Of a stretch of DNA of 57,841 nt, positions 33,229 to 40,467 are shown one piece after another (positions within the stretch are counted from its first letter, which is position 1; each line of letters begins with the position of its first letter). Origin of the DNA: Oscillospiraceae bacterium (GTDB lineage: Bacteria > Bacillota > Clostridia > Oscillospirales > Oscillospiraceae); NCBI GenBank assembly GCA_020025545.1, contig JAHHRX010000010.1, positions 1 through 57,841 on the forward strand, given 5' to 3'. A program made the position numbers and the translations under genes. The notes beneath the pieces are model-generated. The model made no database searches. It had not been told where the DNA came from and saw only the letters and a list, made by a program, of their open reading frames with translations.

Positions 33229-35292
33229 ATGTACACAGCCAACTCAATCCGTAATATCTGCTTGCTGGGCCATAGCGGCAGCGGCAAGACTGCACTGGCA
33301 GAGAGCCTGCTTTATATGACCGGCGCCATTGACCGTATGGGCAAGAACGCTGACGGCAATACTGTATGTGACTACGATCCCGAGGAAATCCGCCGCAATA
33401 TCTCTATTTCCACTTCCGTGGTTCCTCTGGAATATCATAACCATAAAATCAATCTGCTGGATACCCCCGGTGCCTTTGATTTTTCCGGCGCTGTGATGGA
33501 GGCTCTCCGGGCTGCCGATGCTGCCATTCTGGTTTGCTCTGCCAAGGACGGCATAACCGTTGGCTTTGAAAAAGCATGGAAGTATTGTGAGGAGCGCAAT
33601 ATGCCTCGCTTTGTCTATATTTCCAAGGTAGACGAGGATCACTCTGATTATAACGCAACCTTTAACGCTCTGCGTGAGCGCTACGGCAATAAGATTGCCC
33701 CCGTGGTGGTTCCCATTTGGGACAGCTCCAAGAAGATCACCGGCATTATCGATGTGCTCAATAAGCGTGCCTTCGAGATGCGGGACCTCAAGCGGGTGGA
33801 AATTGATATCCCCGAGGATAAGCAGAGCGTGGTGGAAGAGTTCCATGATGCTTTGAAGGAGTCCGTTGCTGAGACCGATGAAGCACTGATGGAGCGTTTC
33901 TTTGAGGGGGACGATTTTACTTATGCCGAAATGATCAACGGTCTGCATCAGGGCGTTACTGCGCTGAGCCTGTTCCCGGTAATCTGCGGCTCTGCCGTCA
34001 CCTGCCTTGGCAGCCTGATGCTGATGGATCATGTCATTGACCTGCTGCCCAACCCTGTTGAGGGCAACTACCACAAGGCTACCACCGCCGACGGTAAGGT
34101 GGAGGAATTTGTGGTTTCTCCCCGTGGTGTTCCCTCTGCTTATGTATGGAAGACCGTTTCCGACCAGTACGGCAAGTATTCCTATATTAAGGTCCTGTCC
34201 GGTGAGATTACCCAGGACACTACCCTTGTAAATTCCCGTACCGGCGAGACTGAGAAGCTGGGACGCATGTACATCATGTGCGGCAAGAAGAATACAGAGG
34301 TCAAGACACTTTCCTGCGGCGACATTGGTGCCTTCGGCAAGATGGAAAAGGTCAGAACCGGCGATACGCTGTGTGATCCCCGTAAGGTTGTTTCCCTGAA
34401 GGGTATCCCTTATCCTGCTCCCTGCTACTCCATGGCCATTGCCCCCAAGGTAAAGGGTCAGGATGACAAGGTGGGCATGGGTCTTAACCGTCTGAATGAA
34501 GAGGACCCCTCCTTCAGTATTGTCAACAATGCTGAGACCCGTCAGCTGGTCATTTCCGGCGCAGGCGATCAGCATCTGGATGTTCTGGTTTCCAAGCTCA
34601 AAGGCCGCTTCGGCGTAGAGACCGTTTTGAGTCCCGCCAAGGTTGCTTACCGCGAGAAGATCAAGAAAAAGGTCGAAGCACACGGCCGCCACAAGAAGCA
34701 GACCGGTGGTTCCGGCCAGTTTGGTGATGTGTGGATCCGCTTTGAGCCTCAGGAAGAACAGGATGAGCTGATTTTTGACGAGGAAGTTTTTGGCGGCAGC
34801 GTTCCCAAGAATTTCTATCCTGCTGTTGAAAAGGGCGTGCAGGAAGCTGTTCAGAAGGGCCCGCTGGCAGGCTATCCCATGGTCAATCTGAAGGCTGTTC
34901 TCTATGACGGCTCCTATCACCCTGTTGACTCCAACGAAATGGCGTTTAAGATGGCAGCCATCCTTGCTTTCAAGGAAGCAATGCCCAATGCTATGCCCAC
35001 TCTGCTGGAGCCCATCGGCGCTCTGGCCGTTACCATCCCTGACAGCTACATGGGCGATGTCATCGGTGACCTGAACAAGCGCCGCGGCCGTGTTATGGGT
35101 ATGAATCCCGACAATGACGGCAATACCGTTGTTGAGGCTGAGGTTCCCATGGCTGAAATGAGCAGCTATGCCATTGACCTGCGGGCAATGACACAGGCGC
35201 GGGGCTCCTTCACGCTGGACTTTGTCCGTTATGAGGAAGTGCCTAAGGCAAATCAGGCCAAAATCATCGCAGAGGCGAAGGAAGAGGAGTAA
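33229..35292 (+). CDS. Elongation factor G paralog with altered GTPase motifs
   Basis: The 687-residue protein has the five-domain EF-G layout. The P-loop GHSGSGKT is at residues 14-21. The G3 motif reads DTPGAFDF at 78-85, with Ala82 in place of the catalytic His of canonical EF-G. G4 reads SKVD at 132-135 instead of NKxD. Domain IV contains GRHKKQTGGSGQFGDVWIRFEP, normal for EF-G, and domain V is present. It is not a ribosome-protection TetM type by these motifs, but one of the EF-G2-like paralogs found beside a canonical EF-G in Clostridia. The codons look highly adapted, so it is probably strongly expressed. ATG follows AAAGGAG. It has its own promoter and terminator. Confidence 0.85.
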   Translation: MYTANSIRNICLLGHSGSGKTALAESLLYMTGAIDRMGKNADGNTVCDYDPEEIRRNISISTSVVPLEYHNHKINLLDTPGAFDFSGAVMEALRAADAAILVCSAKDGITVGFEKAWKYCEERNMPRFVYISKVDEDHSDYNATFNALRERYGNKIAPVVVPIWDSSKKITGIIDVLNKRAFEMRDLKRVEIDIPEDKQSVVEEFHDALKESVAETDEALMERFFEGDDFTYAEMINGLHQGVTALSLFPVICGSAVTCLGSLMLMDHVIDLLPNPVEGNYHKATTADGKVEEFVVSPRGVPSAYVWKTVSDQYGKYSYIKVLSGEITQDTTLVNSRTGETEKLGRMYIMCGKKNTEVKTLSCGDIGAFGKMEKVRTGDTLCDPRKVVSLKGIPYPAPCYSMAIAPKVKGQDDKVGMGLNRLNEEDPSFSIVNNAETRQLVISGAGDQHLDVLVSKLKGRFGVETVLSPAKVAYREKIKKKVEAHGRHKKQTGGSGQFGDVWIRFEPQEEQDELIFDEEVFGGSVPKNFYPAVEKGVQEAVQKGPLAGYPMVNLKAVLYDGSYHPVDSNEMAFKMAAILAFKEAMPNAMPTLLEPIGALAVTIPDSYMGDVIGDLNKRRGRVMGMNPDNDGNTVVEAEVPMAEMSSYAIDLRAMTQARGSFTLDFVRYEEVPKANQAKIIAEAKEEE

Positions 35293-35302
35293 ATTTCTAT
35301 TC

Positions 35303-35340
35303 AATACCCGGCACAGACAAGTTCTGCGCCGGGTATTTTT
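35303..35340 (+). terminator. Terminator of the EF-G-like gene
   Basis: AATACCCGGCACAGA pairs with TCTGCGCCGGGTATT (one mismatch) and is followed by TTT. Confidence 0.88.
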
Positions 35341-35414
35341 TGCGCTTTGTGATATTTGTCGATAGAATTATGGTAACAGCTATGGTACAATGACATGGAA
35401 AGGATGTGACCGAG

Positions 35415-36713
35415 ATGCTGCCGGAAGACTTTTTGAAGCGGATGCAGGATCAATTGGGTGAAGAATACAATGCATACCTGCAAAGCCTTGAGAGGCCCAG
35501 AGCGGTGGCGCTTCGTCTGAATCCGCTGAAGGGGAAATTTCCCGATAACTTGCCTTTTGTGGGGGAAAATGTGCCCTGGGAACCTATGGGACGGTATTAT
35601 GACCCGGATTCCCGCCCGGGACTGCACCCTTATCACGAGGCAGGCGTATATTATTTACAGGAAGCCAGTGCCATGTCTGCCGTGGCGCTGCTGGACCCCC
35701 AGCCCGGTGAACGGGTCTGCGATCTGTGTGCTGCCCCCGGCGGAAAAACCACCCAGATTGCCGGCAGAATGGGGGGAGAGGGCTTCCTGCTGACAAATGA
35801 GATCAATCCCAAAAGAGCAAAGATTCTCTCTCGCAATATAGAGCGCATGGGAGTCGCAAACAGCCTTGTAACCAATGAGCATCCACAGCGTCTGGCAGAG
35901 CGGCTGCCGGGCTACTTTGACCGTGTGCTCATCGATGCCCCGTGCTCAGGAGAAGGAATGTTCCGCAAGGAGGAAGCCGCCGTCACGGACTGGAGCGAGG
36001 AAACTGTTCAAATGTGCGCAAGACGGCAGGCTGAGATTTTACATTCCGGCGCAGCCATGGTGCGCCCCGGCGGACGGCTGGTGTATTCCACCTGTACCTT
36101 TGCTCCGGCGGAAAATGAGGAAACGATAGAGCGCTTCCTGAAGGAACATCCGGATTTTGAACCTGAGACGGTTGCAGCGCCCTGGTTTACCCCGGCAGGA
36201 CCCGGACAGTTCCGGATGTGGCCCCACAAGCTGCTGGGCGAGGGGCATTTCGGTGCGGTTCTTCGCCGAAAAGGGGAGGGAGCACCTCAGGGCTCCGGCG
36301 GTGCCGGAGAAAAATTAAGCCCGCTTTGGCAGCAGTTTGCCGGAGAAATGGAGATCAAGCTGCCGGAAGGCAAAGCAGTTTCCTTCGGTCAGAGCCTTTA
36401 CTGGGCGCCGGTGGATATGCCGGATCTTCGGGGGTTCAAGGTCCTGCGGCCGGGACTGGAGCTGGGGCTCCTCAAAAAAGATCGCTTCGAACCGGCCCAT
36501 GCGTTGGCACTCTGGCTTAAGGATTGCACTACGGTGCAGGACTACGGCTGGGACAGTCAGCAGATCCGGGATTACATGAGCGGCAACGTGGTCAAGTCCC
36601 CTCAAAAGGGATGGTGCCTTGTGACAGTGGACGGATTTTCTCTGGGCTGGGGCAAGGGAGACGGACAGATCCTTAAGAACCATTACCCCAAGGGACTGCG
36701 AAGAGTGCAGTAA
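35415..36713 (+). CDS. rRNA/tRNA m5C methyltransferase (NOL1/NOP2/Sun, RsmF-like)
   Basis: The 432-residue protein has an N-terminal RNA-recognition part (RPRAVALRLNPLKGKF) and YYLQEASAMSAVALLDPQPGERVCDLCAAPGGKTTQIA, the SAM-binding motif. The two conserved cysteine motifs DAPCSGEGMFRK and LVYSTCTFAPAENEE follow. The second holds the catalytic Cys, the first the releasing Cys. The C-terminal domain (about 290-432) is of the RsmF/YebU type with a PUA-like end. The ATG at 35415 is preferred over a GTG at 35406, which is too close to AAAGGA at 35398. A TATGGTACAAT extended -10 lies at 35381-35391. Confidence 0.88.
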   Translation: MLPEDFLKRMQDQLGEEYNAYLQSLERPRAVALRLNPLKGKFPDNLPFVGENVPWEPMGRYYDPDSRPGLHPYHEAGVYYLQEASAMSAVALLDPQPGERVCDLCAAPGGKTTQIAGRMGGEGFLLTNEINPKRAKILSRNIERMGVANSLVTNEHPQRLAERLPGYFDRVLIDAPCSGEGMFRKEEAAVTDWSEETVQMCARRQAEILHSGAAMVRPGGRLVYSTCTFAPAENEETIERFLKEHPDFEPETVAAPWFTPAGPGQFRMWPHKLLGEGHFGAVLRRKGEGAPQGSGGAGEKLSPLWQQFAGEMEIKLPEGKAVSFGQSLYWAPVDMPDLRGFKVLRPGLELGLLKKDRFEPAHALALWLKDCTTVQDYGWDSQQIRDYMSGNVVKSPQKGWCLVTVDGFSLGWGKGDGQILKNHYPKGLRRVQ

Positions 36714-36720
36714 AATTTAC

Positions 36721-36749
36721 TTTACAGAACAAAACAACTATGTTATAAT
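36721..36749 (+). promoter_or_regulatory. Promoter of murA
   Basis: TTTACA (36721-36726) and TATAAT (36744-36749) have 17-base spacing. Confidence 0.75.
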
Positions 36750-36796
36750 CAAAAGACTGGACAAAATTCCAATTATTCGCAAGGAGAGGATTATCC

Positions 36797-38062
36797 TTGG
36801 CTCGATATGAAATTTATGGCGGAACTCCGCTTAGAGGTGAAGTGACTATCAGCGGCGCAAAGAATGCGGCTGTGGCCATTTTGCCGGCAACCTTGCTGGT
36901 AAACGGCAAGTGTAGAATTGAAAATGTACCGGACATTTCCGATGTGCGCATCCTGCTTTCCATTTTGGAAGAAATGGGCGCCGATGTGCAGCATGGGGAG
37001 GCAGGGGTCGTGGAGATCGACTGCTCCAATGTGACCTGCACCTGCCCGGATCCTGAACTGGTGAAGAAAATGCGTGCCAGCTACTACCTGATGGGTGCGC
37101 TGCTGAGCCGCTTCGGTCGCGGAAAGGTTGCACTTCCCGGCGGATGTAATTTTGCATCCCGCCCCATTGACCAGCATATCAAAGGCTTTCTGGCGCTGGG
37201 TGCCGATGTGGACGAGACCGACGAATATGTGGAGCTGGTGCCGGGTCCCAACGGACTGCGGGGCAATCGTGTCAGTCTGGATGTGGTGAGCGTAGGCGCA
37301 ACTGTGAACATTATGATCGCAGCAACCCTGCTTCCCGGCACTACAGTGATCGAAAATGCCGCCAAGGAGCCGCACATCGTTGACCTTGCCAACTATCTTA
37401 ATACCATGGGTGCCAACATTTCCGGTGCCGGTACCGATACCATCAAGATCCGCGGCGTTCAGTCTTTACAGGGGGGCACCTATGCCATTATTCCCGACCA
37501 GATTGAGGCAGGCACTTACCTTGCGGCAGTGGCAGCCACCGGCGGCAATGTGCTGGTTAAGAATGTCATCCCCAAGCATATGGATTGCATTACCTCTAAA
37601 CTGATGGAAATGGGCGCACAGATCATCAACTATGATGATTCCATCCGTATCCGCAGCGAAGGACGCCTGCGCCATACTACGGTCAAGACCCGCCCTTATC
37701 CCGGATTTCCTACGGATATGCAGGCGCAGATCTGTGTGTGTATGACTTTGGCATCCGGTGTCAGCCGCCTGACGGAAAGCGTCTACGAGACCCGCTTCTT
37801 TGGCTACTGTTCGGAGCTGGAGAGTATGGGCGCTGATATTCAGATCAACGGCAAGACCGCTATCGTCACCGGAAGCGATCAGCTTTATGGTGCTACGGTT
37901 TGTGCCCGGGATCTCAGAGCCGGCGCGGCACTGGTGATTGCGGGGCTGGCAGCGGAGGGTATCACCTTCGTGAAGAACAGCCACTTCGTTGAGCGTGGCT
38001 ATGAGCACCTGATTGAAAAGCTGACGGCTCTGGGTGCCAATATCCGAAGAATTGAAGATTAA
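36797..38062 (+). CDS. murA: UDP-N-acetylglucosamine 1-carboxyvinyltransferase MurA
   Basis: The 421-residue enolpyruvyl transferase is full length. It begins YEIYGGTPLRGEVTISGAKNAAVAILPA, with the Lys-Asn substrate pair. The active-site loop LPGGCNFASRPIDQHI has Cys117, the residue modified by fosfomycin, so there is no intrinsic Cys-to-Asp resistance. RPYPGFPTDMQAQ follows later. It makes the first committed step of peptidoglycan synthesis. The start is a TTG at 36797, eight bases after an AGGAGAGG site, and matches the usual N-terminus of the family. It has its own promoter. Confidence 0.95.
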   Translation: MARYEIYGGTPLRGEVTISGAKNAAVAILPATLLVNGKCRIENVPDISDVRILLSILEEMGADVQHGEAGVVEIDCSNVTCTCPDPELVKKMRASYYLMGALLSRFGRGKVALPGGCNFASRPIDQHIKGFLALGADVDETDEYVELVPGPNGLRGNRVSLDVVSVGATVNIMIAATLLPGTTVIENAAKEPHIVDLANYLNTMGANISGAGTDTIKIRGVQSLQGGTYAIIPDQIEAGTYLAAVAATGGNVLVKNVIPKHMDCITSKLMEMGAQIINYDDSIRIRSEGRLRHTTVKTRPYPGFPTDMQAQICVCMTLASGVSRLTESVYETRFFGYCSELESMGADIQINGKTAIVTGSDQLYGATVCARDLRAGAALVIAGLAAEGITFVKNSHFVERGYEHLIEKLTALGANIRRIED

Positions 38063-38072
38063 GAGCATGAGG

Positions 38073-38120
38073 TTACCTTGGTTCGGACTCCCGCAGGGAA
38101 ACAAAGCGAACCAAGGGTAA
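38073..38120 (+). other. Long hairpin in the murA 3' region
   Basis: TTACCTTGGTTCG (38073-38085) pairs with CGAACCAAGGGTAA (38107-38120) with one bulged G. The loop contains a nested TCCC-GCA-GGGA stem. It stands 22 bases before the terminator. It may be an RNA-stability structure or part of a structured leader. Confidence 0.6.
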
Positions 38121-38141
38121 GCCGAATACGGAATACACCTG

Positions 38142-38179
38142 AAAAAATCCGACTGTAGTGATACAGTCGGATTTTTTTT
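38142..38179 (+). terminator. Terminator of murA
   Basis: AAAAAATCCGACTGTA pairs with TACAGTCGGATTTTTT around a short loop, with a continuing T-run. Confidence 0.9.
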
Positions 38180-38257
38180 CTGTCTGCACGAAACGACTGC
38201 GCAGAAAATTAAAACAGAAAATAAAACTTGGGAGAAAGGATCGAAAAGAGTTTTAAC

Positions 38258-38392
38258 ATGTGGTTTTTGCGGCATCTGTTCGGAGGGACGCTGTTTGCAA
38301 TGCTTGTTTTCCCAAGCGGAGGATCATTTGCAGGGATATGCTGCACGACTGCTTTGGTATTTCCGATAGGGTTGTTTTTTAACTGGATATAA
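38258..38392 (+). CDS. Possible 44-residue membrane protein upstream of kdp
   Basis: An ATG at 38258 opens a 44-codon frame (MWFLRHLFGGTLFAMLVFPS, then a Gly/Cys/Thr stretch and ALVFPIGLFFNWI). It is strongly hydrophobic and would form one to two helices. The ribosome site is weak (GAAAAGAG; a better GGGAG lies too far away). I recognise no family. It lies between the murA terminator and the kdp operon. It could be a real small membrane protein or chance; context and hydrophobicity only modestly favour it. Confidence 0.3.
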   Translation: MWFLRHLFGGTLFAMLVFPSGGSFAGICCTTALVFPIGLFFNWI

Positions 38393-38400
38393 AACTTTGC

Positions 38401-38411
38401 ACTTTCTTAAT
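38401..38411 (+). promoter_or_regulatory. Possible KdpE-binding motif before the kdp structural genes
   Basis: ACTTTCTTAAT occurs here and again at 43379-43389 upstream of kdpD. Both copies are followed by ATAACAT. No consensus -35 is seen in this region, as expected for an activator-dependent promoter. The functional claim is inference. Confidence 0.4.
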
Positions 38412-38481
38412 ATAACATGGCTCCTGTTAACTCCCTTTTCATACTTCAAATGTTACACTGTGCACATTGGAGGTGATTGGG

Positions 38482-38580
38482 ATGTTTGATTTTGCAATGA
38501 TGGTGACGCTGTTTTGTGCTGCCGGTCTTGTGCGGCTATTGCTGCACTGGTGCGACTGCCAGGTGGAAACAGCACAATAG
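38482..38580 (+). CDS. Small membrane protein of the kdp operon, unknown
   Basis: The 32-codon frame starts MFDFAMMVTLFCAAGLVRLL and continues LHWCDCQVETAQ. It has an excellent ribosome site (GGAGGTGATTGGG before the ATG). One transmembrane helix followed by a Trp-Cys-rich polar tail is predicted. It ends 26 bases before kdpF. Comparable tiny hydrophobic ORFs with a Cys-containing tail occur before kdp genes in other bacteria, as I recall, but they have no agreed name. It is likely a subunit or assembly factor of the Kdp complex; that is inference. Confidence 0.6.
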   Translation: MFDFAMMVTLFCAAGLVRLLLHWCDCQVETAQ

Positions 38581-38606
38581 CATATATCAATTAAGGAGAT
38601 GTTTAT

Positions 38607-38684
38607 ATGATTGTTTTATTGATTCTGGCACTGGGAATCGGCGGATATCTGGTATATGCGTTGGTTCACCCGGAACGATTTTAA
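38607..38684 (+). CDS. kdpF: KdpF, small subunit of the Kdp potassium pump
   Basis: The 25-residue peptide starts MIVLLILALGIGGYLVYALV and ends HPERF. One hydrophobic helix followed by HPERF is the exact KdpF signature. KdpF is a lipid-like stabiliser of the KdpABC complex in the membrane. The ATG at 38607 has an AAGGAGA site. kdpA follows 21 bases later. Confidence 0.93.
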   Translation: MIVLLILALGIGGYLVYALVHPERF

Positions 38685-38705
38685 CGGAAAGGAGCACGCA
38701 GATAT

Positions 38706-40454
38706 ATGCTTGCGTTAATTGTAACACTGCTCATTTATCTGGTTCTGGTAATTCCGGTGGGTGCATACCTGTATCACATTATGGCAGGGAAGCGTACCTT
38801 CGCTGACCCGGTGCTGAATCGGGTTGACCGGGCAATTTATAAAGTTGCCGGCATCCATCCGGAAAAACAGATGGACTGGAAACAGTACGCCGGTGCATTG
38901 ATTCTGACCAACGGTGTCATGATGATTTTGAGCTATCTGATCCTGCGTTTGCAAAATGTACTGTTCTTTAATCCGAATGGCATCGGAGCCATGACGCCGG
39001 ATTTGAGTTTCAACACCATGATCAGCTTTATGACCAACACCAATTTGCAGCACTATGCAGGGGAAAGCGGACTCAGTTATCTCTCCCAGATGCTGGTCGT
39101 TACCTTTATGATGTTTGTATCCGCAGGCAGCGGCTACGCTGCCTGTGCCGCTTTTATCCGAGGGATCACCGGACATTCCAAGACTTCTGTCGGCAACTTT
39201 TATGTGGATTTCGTGCGAATCATCACACGGATTTTAATTCCGTTCTCTGTTGTCGGTGGCCTGCTGCTGGTCTGGCAGGGGGTGCCCCAGAATCTCAGCG
39301 GCAACATTGTGGTGGATACGCTGGAAGGTACCAAGCAAGTCATCGCTTCCGGTCCTGTAGCTGCACTTGAGATCATCAAGCATTTGGGCACCAACGGCGG
39401 AGGCTTTCTCGGTGCGAACTCTGCAACGCCTATTGAAAATCCCACCGTACTGACAAATCTCATTGAGATGTACTCCATGATGCTTCTGCCGGGGGCCTGT
39501 GTCATTGCCTTCGGCAAGATGGCAAGAGACGGATACAGCCGCCGAATGACCGGCAATGCCCTTCCGGCACACCGGGAGGGTCTGACAGCAAAATTTTTCG
39601 GTCGGGAAGGACGCAGTATTTTCCTTGCTATGAGCATTCTGTTTGTGATTGGATTAAGCCTTTGCTGCTGGGCCGAGCGTCAGGGAAATCCTGCGCTGGA
39701 AGCAGTAGGTCTTAACCAGTCCATGGGCAGCATGGAAGGAAAAGAGATGCGTTTTGGCGTAACACTATCCTCTCTGTTCACCACGGTAACGACTTCCTTC
39801 ACCACCGGAAGCGTTAACAATATGCATGACACCCTGACACCCTTGGGGGGGCTGGTTCCCATGCTTCATATGATGCTCAATGTGGTATTTGGCGGCAAAG
39901 GCGCAGGCCTGATGAACATGATCCTGTATGCGATTCTGGCAGTATTCATCTGTGGCCTGATGGTAGGCCGTACACCGGAATATCTTGGCAGGAAGATTGA
40001 AGGCAGAGAAATGAAACTGACTGCACTTTGCATGATCATTCATCCGCTGCTGATTCTGGGATTTTCCGCTCTTGCCGTCGGCACCGCCGCAGGCCAAGCC
40101 GGAATTACCAATGGGGGTTTCCATGGATTCAGTCAGGTGCTGTATGAATTTGCATCTTCTGCCGCCAATAACGGCTCCGGTTTTGAAGGACTTGCCGACA
40201 ACACGCTGTTTTGGAATGTTACCACGGGTCTTGCAATGTTCTTTGGAAGGTATTTGTCCATTGTGATTCAGTTGGCCATTGTTGGTTCGCTAATGAAAAA
40301 GAAATATGTTAACGAGTCTGCCGGTACGCTCCGGACGAGCACCGTAAGCTTTTCCGTGATTCTGGTATTTGTTGTTTATATCTTTGCTGCACTTACATTT
40401 TTCCCGGCACTGGCGCTGGGACCCATTGCGGAGCATTTAACGCTTTGGGGCTGA
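38706..40454 (+). CDS. kdpA: KdpA, potassium-binding channel-like subunit
   Basis: The 582-residue polytopic protein belongs to the K+-transporter superfamily, with four selectivity-filter-like loops. Visible landmarks are FMTNTNLQHYAGESGLSYLSQM, TNGGGFLGANSATPIENPT and TTSFTTGSVNNMHDTLTPLGG. The C-terminal part has SAANNGSGFEGLADNTLFWN. It binds and selects K+ and passes it through an intramembrane tunnel to KdpB. The start follows AAAGGAG. Length is normal for the family. Confidence 0.97.
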   Translation: MLALIVTLLIYLVLVIPVGAYLYHIMAGKRTFADPVLNRVDRAIYKVAGIHPEKQMDWKQYAGALILTNGVMMILSYLILRLQNVLFFNPNGIGAMTPDLSFNTMISFMTNTNLQHYAGESGLSYLSQMLVVTFMMFVSAGSGYAACAAFIRGITGHSKTSVGNFYVDFVRIITRILIPFSVVGGLLLVWQGVPQNLSGNIVVDTLEGTKQVIASGPVAALEIIKHLGTNGGGFLGANSATPIENPTVLTNLIEMYSMMLLPGACVIAFGKMARDGYSRRMTGNALPAHREGLTAKFFGREGRSIFLAMSILFVIGLSLCCWAERQGNPALEAVGLNQSMGSMEGKEMRFGVTLSSLFTTVTTSFTTGSVNNMHDTLTPLGGLVPMLHMMLNVVFGGKGAGLMNMILYAILAVFICGLMVGRTPEYLGRKIEGREMKLTALCMIIHPLLILGFSALAVGTAAGQAGITNGGFHGFSQVLYEFASSAANNGSGFEGLADNTLFWNVTTGLAMFFGRYLSIVIQLAIVGSLMKKKYVNESAGTLRTSTVSFSVILVFVVYIFAALTFFPALALGPIAEHLTLWG

Positions 40455-40467
40455 GGAGGATTGCCGT

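Noticed and set aside
33244..35304. 686-codon open frame opposite the EF-G-like gene
   Set aside because: It arises from strongly biased codons of a highly expressed gene; no ribosome site or motifs.
38180..38481. A c-di-AMP (ydaO-type) riboswitch before kdp, as found in some Firmicutes
   Set aside because: I could not find the conserved ydaO sequence blocks or a terminator between this region and kdp.
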